Source: Haematospirillum sp. H1815
Lineage (GTDB): Bacteria > Pseudomonadota > Alphaproteobacteria > Rhodospirillales > Rhodospirillaceae
NCBI RefSeq assembly: GCF_012102705.1
Contig: NZ_JAAVTA010000005.1
Location: 93,698-157,697 of the forward strand
Length of the DNA stretch: 64,000 nucleotides
Reading direction: 5' to 3'
Shown here: positions 25,853 to 34,900 of the stretch, piece after piece
Layout: each line of letters begins with the position of its first letter
How positions within the stretch are numbered: the stretch's first letter is position 1
Notes under the pieces: model-generated
Database searches by the model: none
Seen by the model: only the letters and a program-made list of their open reading frames with translations
Told to the model about the DNA's origin: nothing
Position numbers and translations under genes: made by a program

Positions 25853-27862
25853 CTAGAAGCGAATAATAGCTTCCAAGCCAATATTGCGACCATCACCGGC
25901 CTGGATGGCATTATCCCCTGCATTAAATTCGTTAACGCGGTATGCCTTGTCAAACAAGTTGTCAACAAAGGCTGATACCGTTATTGCCTCTGACTCATAG
26001 CTCAGACGGGCATTAACCAAGCTGTAGGATCCTTGTGCATACTTGTTGTTCTCATCCATATAGGACTTGCCATACCAGTTCACACCCAGCCTAGGCACCA
26101 AAGATCCAGATAGGGACGGCACATCGTGATAATAACTGATCGCTGTATTGGCTGACCATTCCGGAGTATACGGCATCTTCTTGCCGGTATTGGGACCCGA
26201 TGTGAACTTTGAATTACTGACCGAGGCTCCGGCAGACAGGGCGAGGCCGGCCATCAGATTGGCTCGAGCTTCAACCTCTGCCCCTTTTACCCTGGCTTCA
26301 CCACCATTGTGGAGCGCTTGTTGTCCCACGGGACCCGCATAAATCTGTGCATTGTCAATGTCTGTCATAAATAGAGACCCTGACAGATGCGCCCTGCGAT
26401 CAAGAAAGTCACTGCGCAGTCCCATTTCATAATTCCAAGATTTCTCGGGGCTGTATGGGCTATCAGCACCACTCCGAAGTTCAGTTCGGTTAAAGCCCCC
26501 GGCCTTATAACCACGGCTTATCGAAGCAAACTGCACCAAATCTTCAGACCATTTCCAGTTGACAGCCGCCTTTGGTGTGAATGCTCCCCAACTGTCATCT
26601 TTACGGAAGATTGCCGTTACAGTACCGTCATTATAATCGTAATCAATGTTAGCTACATCATGAGCATAACGCCCACCGGCCGTAACAGACAAGCGATCAC
26701 TCGCTTCCCAGGTTGCCTCACCAAACACAGCATAGTTTTTGGTCTTCAGTTTACTACGAAGAATTGAAGATTTACGTTTAAAATCAATATGTTCGCCATA
26801 AACTCCAGCAACGCCAGAGACAGGGATGTGCTCAGGATTGAATGCTAATCGTAGCTCTTGAGAGATAGAATCTTGGGCCTCACTCTCTTTACGAATAATC
26901 CGTCGGTTATGATTCCGCTTCTGTAAGCCTGTAATCGATTTCAGGGCCACAGTGCCAAAATCATACCCAATATCCAAGGATGCCGAATGGACATGGCGCC
27001 GGATATCGTCAGAGAGATCAAAGGAACCATACTTTGCATTGGCCTTCCTCTTTTTGACATCATCCATTGTCTTGAAGAAGATATTCTTCTCGATCGTCTT
27101 GTCATAACCAAAGCCAAGCCCGATATCCAGCGGCCCCCCGACAGGAGCATAGCGGAGCCGCCCGCTCATATGCTGGTCACGTCCGTCATCATACTTGTCC
27201 AATCCAGCCGGAATGTAGTCCGACTGTGCCGACCGATGAAAACCACGGGCGGTTATCGATGCGTACAGATGGTCCTTGATCAAGGGGGAAGCTATATGCG
27301 CTTCACCTCCCTGCCCCAGTTTGGCAACAGTCGTCTTGACGTAGCCGCTCATCGTATTGCCCGGTTTCTTGGTCACAATGTTGATAACGCCGGCATATGC
27401 ATTCTTGCCATACAAGGTGCCCTGGGGCCCCTTCAGAACCTCAATCCGCTCTACCTTGGAAAGGCTTTGTTCCATCAACGACGCGTCCTGGGGGACACCG
27501 TCCACATACACAACAACTGAAGGCGTGTAGTAATCAAGCGGAGCCAGTCCGCGCAGGGAAAGACCAGTATAGGCGCTGTTTCCGCGTCGGTCGGCAGAGA
27601 ACCCCGGGATCACGCGGCCCAAGTCTGTCACGGAACGAACACCTGCGCTTTCCAGTTCCTCATGCGATAGAACGGTAATGCCGCTGCTGACATCCTCTAG
27701 GGTAACAGAACGCTTGGCCGAAACCGTAACTGTTCCAAGACGGGCCGCTGCTGGGGCGCCACCCTGCGCCGGGGATCCGGATGTTTGGGCCCATGCATGA
27801 GAAGCAAAGACCAAAGCCACAAGACTGCCGCAGCACGGCAAGAGAACAGATCGAAATGTCAT
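25853..27862 (-). CDS. FyuA-like TonB-dependent siderophore receptor
   Basis: This 669-residue outer-membrane receptor has a signal peptide ending SHAWA. The plug follows FyuA (673 residues) closely: VSSGITVLSHEELESAGVRS, GLSLRGLAPLDYYTPSVVVY, VDGVPQ, then VLKGPQGTLYGKNAYAGVIN. The barrel carries FyuA-like stretches such as ISRGYKAGGFN and IYAGPVGQQALHNGGEA, and ends in a terminal Phe. FyuA takes up ferric yersiniabactin. This one should import the metallophore made by the adjacent cluster. It is preceded by operator-like repeats (27928-27959) that recur upstream of the biosynthetic operon. It is probably TonB-coupled and iron-regulated. Confidence 0.88.
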   Translation of the reverse strand: MTFRSVLLPCCGSLVALVFASHAWAQTSGSPAQGGAPAAARLGTVTVSAKRSVTLEDVSSGITVLSHEELESAGVRSVTDLGRVIPGFSADRRGNSAYTGLSLRGLAPLDYYTPSVVVYVDGVPQDASLMEQSLSKVERIEVLKGPQGTLYGKNAYAGVINIVTKKPGNTMSGYVKTTVAKLGQGGEAHIASPLIKDHLYASITARGFHRSAQSDYIPAGLDKYDDGRDQHMSGRLRYAPVGGPLDIGLGFGYDKTIEKNIFFKTMDDVKKRKANAKYGSFDLSDDIRRHVHSASLDIGYDFGTVALKSITGLQKRNHNRRIIRKESEAQDSISQELRLAFNPEHIPVSGVAGVYGEHIDFKRKSSILRSKLKTKNYAVFGEATWEASDRLSVTAGGRYAHDVANIDYDYNDGTVTAIFRKDDSWGAFTPKAAVNWKWSEDLVQFASISRGYKAGGFNRTELRSGADSPYSPEKSWNYEMGLRSDFLDRRAHLSGSLFMTDIDNAQIYAGPVGQQALHNGGEARVKGAEVEARANLMAGLALSAGASVSNSKFTSGPNTGKKMPYTPEWSANTAISYYHDVPSLSGSLVPRLGVNWYGKSYMDENNKYAQGSYSLVNARLSYESEAITVSAFVDNLFDKAYRVNEFNAGDNAIQAGDGRNIGLEAIIRF

Positions 27863-27927
27863 GGATCACCTGAACGTGTAAAGACGCAACTAATTATAGA
27901 TGACGTACAATGCCGCACTACCTCTGC

Positions 27928-27959
27928 TGCGATCCGGTCAGAACCCAGTGCGATCAGGA
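27928..27959. promoter_or_regulatory. Direct repeats upstream of the receptor gene (candidate AraC-regulator operator)
   Basis: TGCGATCCGG (27928) and TGCGATCAGG (27949) are direct repeats 21 bp apart, two helical turns, 66-97 nt upstream of the receptor start. TGCGATCAGGA occurs again, exact, at 57960-57970 before the transporter/biosynthesis operon, at a similar distance from its start. The spacing suits AraC-family binding. Confidence 0.6.
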
Positions 27960-27978
27960 CTATAATTGCAAATGATTG

Positions 27979-28959
27979 TTATATGCGCCTGAACTCGCGT
28001 GGAGAAACACCATGGTAACGGCGAAATACCTTGGCAAAATGCGCCGGGCTTGAATAGCCAACGCTTAGGGCAACATCTGTAACGCTATCGGCGCAGTTTC
28101 GCAGAAGATCAGCGGCTGCCTGCATCCTGTGCTTTTGCAAACAAGCATAAACCGAAGATCCGAACTGACATCCAAATCCTTTCTTCAGCTTGTTCTCATT
28201 CAGACCAACAGCTGTTGCCAATTCACGAATGGACCACTCATAATCCAGCTGCGTAACCATTAGTCTGTGGGCTTCAGCTACCTTGCGACGATCACGAAGT
28301 GACAGAACCGTAGCCGGAACCGTAGCGCCGGTTACAGGCTGATCTTCCAACCGTCTCAGGACATGCGCCAGAATTTCAAGAGACCATGCTTCCTGCCATA
28401 AGCGATCACACCCACTTTCAAGACCCTTGCCCAGCATGTCGGACGCCAGATTACGAATAACGGAAGGAACCGGGAACTGTACCGGTAGCACATCTGATCG
28501 ACATTGGCCGGACAAGCGTTCCAGGTAGCCTGCCAAAGTGACGGATGTTGTCGACAAGAACGCCTCGACTGCGCGGGGAGGAAAGCGTAACTCAACTGAT
28601 GACACCTGCGTGTGGGATGGCACGCACAGCATCCCTTGAACTGGTTGGTCCGTGTAAAGCAGGGAGCAAGATCCATCAGAAAATTCTACGTATTCGCTTT
28701 GGTCTGCCGTATCAAAGCGCGCTGACCCTGCAAGCATGATACAAATGACAAAGACTGGCTCCAGGTAGCATTTCTGCTGCAAGCCTGTTTCAGAATAAAA
28801 GTCATACAGGCGTAAGGAACAACCGGAGAGTGTTAGGGAGCGACTAATCTTACCAATAAACCCGCACCGTTTGCCACCAAGCAAGGTTTGCCCAGGCGCT
28901 GCAACAGACTCCTCCCCGAAAACAGAATAACCTGCCAAGACGTTGTTCCCACTTATCAT
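27979..28959 (-). CDS. YbtA/PchR-like AraC-family regulator
   Basis: This 326-residue AraC-family activator has a C-terminal double helix-turn-helix from about residue 225: WSIRELATAVGLNENKLKKG, VYACLQKHRMQAAADLL, then VTDVALSVGYSSPAHFAKVF and HGVSPREFRR. Length and the wording around the first helix match YbtA (319 residues) and PchR, which sense their own siderophore and activate receptor, transporter and synthase genes. The N-terminal half would be the ligand-binding part. It sits between the receptor gene and the biosynthetic genes, like ybtA. Candidate targets are the shared repeats at 27928-27959 and 57960-57970. Confidence 0.85.
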   Translation of the reverse strand: MISGNNVLAGYSVFGEESVAAPGQTLLGGKRCGFIGKISRSLTLSGCSLRLYDFYSETGLQQKCYLEPVFVICIMLAGSARFDTADQSEYVEFSDGSCSLLYTDQPVQGMLCVPSHTQVSSVELRFPPRAVEAFLSTTSVTLAGYLERLSGQCRSDVLPVQFPVPSVIRNLASDMLGKGLESGCDRLWQEAWSLEILAHVLRRLEDQPVTGATVPATVLSLRDRRKVAEAHRLMVTQLDYEWSIRELATAVGLNENKLKKGFGCQFGSSVYACLQKHRMQAAADLLRNCADSVTDVALSVGYSSPAHFAKVFRRYHGVSPREFRRI

Positions 28960-29017
28960 TATGACAGTCCGCCTAAAGGAGAAGCAGCAATTCCACAGGC
29001 GGGATCATAACCAGAAC

Positions 29018-29038
29018 TGATACTAACTATCAATATCA
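29018..29038. promoter_or_regulatory. Fur-box-like inverted repeat upstream of the AraC regulator
   Basis: TGATACTAACTATCAATATCA has TGATA/TATCA half-sites and AT-rich spacing like a Fur box. It lies 60-80 nt upstream of the regulator start. Iron control of ybtA-type genes by Fur is well known; this site is only similar, not a full consensus match. Confidence 0.4.
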
Positions 29039-29088
29039 TTGTGGTGGTAACAAGGTCACAAAACAGTCATGGCGTGTTTCGGATGCCG

Positions 29089-30792
29089 CTATTTGGCAGT
29101 CGTTCGCTGTATGATGTATTCTCCACGGAGCAACGTTGCCCCCAGATGCGTCAGCAAATGGCGACGGGATTCCGGCTCCAAAAGATAGAAATGATCGCCA
29201 TGGATGGTACACAGGGAGAAGGTATCTGCTGATACATTGTTCCAATCCTGCATGACCGATACGGACACCTCGGGATCACAGGATCCAACATAGGCTGTAA
29301 GCGGACTATCCAGAGCGGTCTTGCCATCGTAGCTGTACTGCTCGGTCAATCGAAAATCAGAACGCAGCACAGGCAAGAGCAAAGCAAGCAACTCCGGGCT
29401 GCTTTGCACTTCCTCGGGCATACCACCCAAAGAGACCAGATTACGTTTCAGGCTTTCATCATCCATGCAATACCGGAAGGGTGGTTCTGAAAGTTCTTGT
29501 GGAGGACGGCGCCCGGATACAAAGACATGGACAGGGGCATGTCCCCGGGAGCGGCTCAGAAAGCTGGACAGTTCAAAAGCCAGAAGGGCGCCCAAACTGT
29601 GCCCGAACAGAGCAAAAGGGCGGTCCAGAAAAGGCTCCAGCGCTGCTGCCATCTCTGGAATTAATGTCTCCAGTGCATCAATGGGAGGGTCGGCAAAGCG
29701 CGTACCACGTCCCGGCAGCTCGACAGGACAAACCTCGATCCCTGCAGGGAGAAAACGTTCCCATCCCCGGTATACCGATGCACTCCCACCAGACCACGGC
29801 AAGCAAAAGAGACGGACGGCCGCATCAGAACCGACTGAACGTGTCCACGGCAGCCAACGGCTGACTTTTCCTGCTTGCTCACTGACCAGCACTCTGGTCT
29901 TGATCTGTGGTTTTTGAATCGCAAGATGCTCATGGAAAAGATGATCACGCTGCTTCAGGGCATGCTGAATCTCAGGCGACAGGCCATCCATGACACGGCG
30001 GATCTTGCGATATCGCATAAGCCTGTACACAATTCGCCCTCTCTCCATTGCACAGAAGAGGGGGCTTCCAGGAGCCGCCCTGTATGTATCAAGAAAATCT
30101 GACAGTGCCGCCGGCATGTGGCCTATCCGTTTGAAAAGCTGCTGTTCCGTGTCCCCCGACTGACGCCGGGCAGCCAAGACATTGGCCGTAACATCCCGGT
30201 CATCGATCAACTCCAGACCCAGAGCATCAAGCGCACCAACCATAGCGGGGACAGAGTCCGCAGGAAGGACATCACCATATAGAAAAACACCACCCATCCG
30301 CAGAACACGGGCCACATGCCTTAAAAAGGCAGGCAGATCCGGATAAGCCCCCGCACTTTCGAGATTAACCAAAACATCAATGCTGGCATCGGGTTGAGGC
30401 AAACAACAGGCATCAGCGATCTGAAAACGAATACCCTGCAAGGCGGCAAGAGAGCGACAGAAGGCGATATTCTCGGGACAAAGGTCAAGTCCGGAAAGAC
30501 GCCGGGGCGAACAACGGGCCGCCAGTACGGACAAAAGCCCCCCGCGCCCACAACCGACATCCAGAACAGTCCGCCCATCCAGGGGGGTATCGGCCAACAG
30601 CTCGTGCACCAAGCGAATATGACGCGCGTTGGTTCCATGACCTGCCTCGCGGGCTGTGGAGCAGGACTGGATTGGCTCATACCCCCAGTTCAGAAAAAGA
30701 GCCTGCTCCGCCAGGAAATGATCGTCAGAGAGCGCACGATCCAGAAGGGCATAGACAGAACGATTCTCGGACAGACGGCATGATAGGGTCAT
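29089..30792 (-). CDS. SAM methyltransferase fused to type II thioesterase
   Basis: This 567-residue protein joins two parts. Residues about 20-290 are a class I SAM methyltransferase with VLDVGCGRGGLLSVLAARC (motif I) and MGGVFLYGDVLP. Residues about 320-565 are a type II thioesterase of the YbtT/GrsT kind: FCLPWSGGSASVYRGW, ELPGRGTRF, the nucleophile elbow FALFGHSLGALLAF and a late catalytic His in IHGDHFYLL. Type II thioesterases clear misprimed carriers in NRPS/PKS lines. The methyltransferase could modify the phenol, acyl or amine part of the product. Its start overlaps the reductase stop by 4 nt (ATGA), and it is last in the biosynthetic operon. In yersiniabactin clusters the thioesterase is a separate protein. 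Confidence 0.85.
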   Translation of the reverse strand: MTLSCRLSENRSVYALLDRALSDDHFLAEQALFLNWGYEPIQSCSTAREAGHGTNARHIRLVHELLADTPLDGRTVLDVGCGRGGLLSVLAARCSPRRLSGLDLCPENIAFCRSLAALQGIRFQIADACCLPQPDASIDVLVNLESAGAYPDLPAFLRHVARVLRMGGVFLYGDVLPADSVPAMVGALDALGLELIDDRDVTANVLAARRQSGDTEQQLFKRIGHMPAALSDFLDTYRAAPGSPLFCAMERGRIVYRLMRYRKIRRVMDGLSPEIQHALKQRDHLFHEHLAIQKPQIKTRVLVSEQAGKVSRWLPWTRSVGSDAAVRLFCLPWSGGSASVYRGWERFLPAGIEVCPVELPGRGTRFADPPIDALETLIPEMAAALEPFLDRPFALFGHSLGALLAFELSSFLSRSRGHAPVHVFVSGRRPPQELSEPPFRYCMDDESLKRNLVSLGGMPEEVQSSPELLALLLPVLRSDFRLTEQYSYDGKTALDSPLTAYVGSCDPEVSVSVMQDWNNVSADTFSLCTIHGDHFYLLEPESRRHLLTHLGATLLRGEYIIQRTTAK

Positions 30793-31937
30793 AACGTGAC
30801 CTCCGGCATACGATGCCCCTCATCAACATACAGGAAGGGATCAGGGACGGGTGGTGGTGGTGGATCCAGAGACACTTCACACAATGGCCCCATTGCCTGC
30901 AGGCAGGCCTGCCACGCGTGCCCCAGTGCAGCAGCATCGGCCAGAAGGCGCTGCTGCTGTGCCCGTTCAATTGCATCCCGCAGCTCTGACAACGCTGACA
31001 GAATAATGTCCGGAAACACGTCCCGCATGGAATCAATCAAGGATGCTCCCTGCGGATCTCCGAGAACCAAGGCAGTCGGACAGGAAAAATGCCGCTGATC
31101 TTTCTTGTTGGTCCAGTTGCCAAGAACAGAGGCACCGGCATCATCCCGCACATAGTCCGGTACATAGAGGGAGTGGGACCAAACAACCGGACCAAAGCTG
31201 TTTACCAGCTCCACACGGGCTTCCCGGGATCCTGCGGCAATGTTGTGCATCACCATTGCGTGATGATCTAGATCACGAGGATCAACCCATCCTTGGAGAT
31301 TCATGATCAAAGGTACGGAGCCAATCACGGCCCGGATGACATTGAATGGAGGAGGAGCCTTGTGATTCCGGCAGAAATCAGCCGGCCATGGCGGACAATC
31401 AAGAACCCGGAAGCAATCCAGGCCACCAAAGGCCCGCCCGAGGATATCAAGGGCTGAGCACAAGAACTGAGGACTTGTGCTCAGCGTAATATAATCGGGA
31501 TCCCTTACCTGCCGCCAAGCCTGCAAGCAGTCAATAAAACGGCGCGCGGCCTGGCTATGAGGGTAGAACGTATTGACATGCCAGCACGCCCGGCCAGCTG
31601 TTGCGGCATCATCCAGACGTGAAAGATCCGAAGGGTGGACGGGATGCTCCTGCAAAACATGAATGCCCCGACGCAGCAAGGCTTCAGCCACCCGCGTTCC
31701 CGGTCCGCCAAAAGCTGTGGACCGCAGAACAACGCAGGCAATATCGATATTGTCCGGCACTTCATCTGTGGAGGTATAAAGGGGAACACCCAAATCACGG
31801 GACAAAGCCTGCGAGCGTTCGCTGCCGCGTGCGAGAATGCCTGATAGAACAAAACCGGCATCTTCCTCGAGCAAGGCCGATAAATACGTTTCACCGAAAC
31901 GAGTTCCACACACGATAATTCTCAGCGGCCGGCTCAT
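30789..31937 (-). CDS. irp3: Thiazolinyl imide reductase (Irp3/PchG/YbtU-like)
   Basis: This 382-residue NAD(P)-dependent reductase opens RIIVCGTRFGETYLSALLEE, the Rossmann motif special to Irp3/PchG (G-T-R-F-G). Family members reduce a carrier-bound thiazoline to thiazolidine during yersiniabactin and pyochelin assembly. EHPVHPSDL and HVNTFYPH in the middle resemble the active-site region of the family. A Pro-rich tail (DPPPPPVPDP) makes it slightly longer than Irp3. It overlaps the PKS gene and the methyltransferase gene by 4 nt each, so translation is coupled. It predicts at least one thiazolidine ring in the product. Confidence 0.9.
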   Translation of the reverse strand: MSRPLRIIVCGTRFGETYLSALLEEDAGFVLSGILARGSERSQALSRDLGVPLYTSTDEVPDNIDIACVVLRSTAFGGPGTRVAEALLRRGIHVLQEHPVHPSDLSRLDDAATAGRACWHVNTFYPHSQAARRFIDCLQAWRQVRDPDYITLSTSPQFLCSALDILGRAFGGLDCFRVLDCPPWPADFCRNHKAPPPFNVIRAVIGSVPLIMNLQGWVDPRDLDHHAMVMHNIAAGSREARVELVNSFGPVVWSHSLYVPDYVRDDAGASVLGNWTNKKDQRHFSCPTALVLGDPQGASLIDSMRDVFPDIILSALSELRDAIERAQQQRLLADAAALGHAWQACLQAMGPLCEVSLDPPPPPVPDPFLYVDEGHRMPEVTL

Positions 31938-34900
31938 GGCACCTGCTCCATATCGGGAACAGGTGCTTGTTCCACTGTCCCACCGTTATGTATCTGAAGT
32001 AGACGCTCCATATGCCCGGCTAGACCAGCAACTGTCGGATGATCAATGGCAGCCTCGGGCGTGACCTTGATACCCAGTTCGGTCTGGATTGTATGGCACA
32101 GGTCCAGGAACATAAGGGAATCCAGACCAAGCCGGATCAGGTTCTCATCCTCGGAGAACCGCTCAAGCGGCAGATTCAGCAAAGTAAAAAGCCTCTGGCG
32201 CAACCACATCAGCGCATCTGTTTTCTCGGACGCTATGACATCCGGCTTGATATCCTCCGGAACCAATGCGGTCACGTGGGGCGAAACAAGAGCGGACAGA
32301 TGGGCCGGAACCCGTGAGGATCCTGCATGAACGGCAACCTTGTTCCAGTCCGCCGCCATAGCCACATAGACCGGGGCCGGACAAGCCAGTGCAGACTCCA
32401 ACAGGTCAAGCGCCATTGCGGAAGACATCCCCAACATTCCGGATCGCTCCATTGTCTGTGCCAGAGCTTCCCTGTCTTCCTTCCGGATATCTCCCCAGAA
32501 TCCCCATGATATTGCTGTCGTGGGCTGTCCAAGCGCGGTCTGGCGCGAAGCCAGTCGTTCCAGAATGCCATTGGCCATGGCATGGGCCGCTTGCCCTGCT
32601 GGTCCCAGAACTGTTGCCGCAGAAGAGAAGTAAACAGTCTGGCGGGGAATTAACCGCCCGGGGAGCTTGCCCAGAGCCAGGGCACCACGAACCTTCGGGT
32701 GCAGAACCCTCTCCAGGGTATCCCATGTCAGGGCTGCGACAGGAGAGTCGTGTAGAATGCCGGCCAAATGCAAGAGAATCCCGACCTGTTGGCCTTTGGG
32801 TACAGCCCTGTCCAGCGCCTTGGACAGAGCCTCGGGATGACCAGCATCGGCAACCGCCGTTGTAACGCGTATGCCACTTTCCCTCAGTGCTCTCAGGGCC
32901 GGTGCCAAACCGGAACCCGGCTTGTTACGCCCAACAAGAATAATGTCCTTGTAGCCCCTCTGTCCCAGTCGCCCCGCGACTGTCAGACCCGTCTCGGAAA
33001 TGCCGCCGATCAAGACGGCCACATCCCCGGGAACAGGCTGAAGGGGTGGTGTTGCTGCGGCAACAGGCTCCAGCTTCTCGGCCAGAACACGACCCTCGCG
33101 CAGGGCAAAGTGCCCCCCACGGCAAGACCGCAATGCCTGATTCAGCAGGGCAATATCGTCCCCCGCAGGATCACGGTCCACAAGCGTCAGGGTAACAGAC
33201 GGATATTCGGTCGCCATAACCCGCAACAACCCTGTCAAGGCTGCCTGCATGCTGTCCCCGGACACTGCGTCTGTTGATGTAACGCTCAAGGCACCATGTG
33301 TCAGAAGAGTTACGGCAACCGCTCCGTTTTCCTTTCGGGCAGAGACAACACGATCCCGCAGGTCAAGAGCTGACGCGACAAGACCCGCAAACGGATCATC
33401 ATCGGATATAGGGCATGGCACCATGACAGGAGCTTGGTCAAGCTCTGACAAACCGTCTGCTGAACCCACACACAAAAGAAGATCTGGCAATGACCCGGAA
33501 GGATCAAGATCGTGCATGGGAACAGGACACAGACGGTACAGATATCCTTCTGTACGGGGCCTATCGTCGTGGTGAAGACCAAACCATTCGAGCACAGGGC
33601 AACCGGCTGTATCAAGGCCGACCCCATGCCCCCCATGGTCAAGAATATGCACAACAGAACCAGGACGGCGTTGCAGGCGTTGGATATGGATGCGACCGTC
33701 CACAACACCCGGGCAGATCATGTCTGCCATCCGCCCGGATAGATCCCTGGACTGACCATTCTCCGGTATTTGAATAGCTCCAAGAGTCCCGACACGGGCA
33801 TATCCGACCCGGCTGGTCCCACAGCGCGAAAGCAAGATAATCTCCTTACCGGAAACATGCCCCTGTACCGGACAAGGCAGGGCATGCAGATCCAAGGAAA
33901 TATCTTCCAGGGCAAGGGTTGGAAGACCAACCTGCCCTGCGGTATCCCACAGTGTTTCGATCAAATCACCGGCCGATACAGCCCGGGAGGTTTCGCCGGA
34001 ATCAGCGATTGCTGGTGTATGCGACAGGACGGCAGGCTGTCCTGGCATACGACACAACAAAACATGCTCGTGCAGGGCATCAGCCAGCACACTGCCGTCA
34101 GGGACGGCATCCAGCACAGCGAAACCGGCAGACAAGGCCGCAGCCCGCCAGCGTTCCACAGATGCAAAGACGTTACCATCCCGGCTGTCGATATCATCCA
34201 GGTTGGGAACAAGGGGACCAAAAACAAAGTCGAACAGCTTACGGTGCTGTGTGATTTCACGCATGATCACCACGCCGCCGGGGCGCAGGCAGCACGCCAG
34301 ACGTTTCATCAGGGCATCCAAGTTCGACGCGTTGTGGAGCACATTGGCTGCAATGACAAGATCGAGACTCTGTGCCGGAATGCCTTGGGCATGCGGGTCC
34401 TTCTCCATGTCAAAAGAGCGGTAGTCCATGAAGGGAAAAGCCGCAAACGTCGTACGTGCGCGTGACAAAAACAAAGAACCAAGATCCGTGAAGATATAAC
34501 GCTCCACACGATCAGCCGGCAGGGCATGAACAACATCCCACGTTGTTCCTCCTGTCCCGGCGCCTATTTCCAGAATAGACAAGGGAGCGGTACGCTTGAC
34601 AGCCAGCGCTGCAACGGCCTTGGCGACAATTGCGTTCAACAGACGAGATTGGGCGCTGTGCCGATACATGGCGGCCACATCCTCCGATGACCCATCGGGG
34701 AAAATGACCGAAACAGGATCAACCCGCCCGGACAACATATCTGCAAAAGCCGTCCCACCCCGCTTGATCACTGCTGCAAGTTGTTCATCGCCTCTCTGCC
34801 GCAGGGCTTCAAGAGCAGGAAGGATCTGATCCGGGGGTAATGGTGTAAAGCCCGTATAAATCTTGCCTTCTTTGCGCAGTACGCCAATAGCAGCAAGGTC

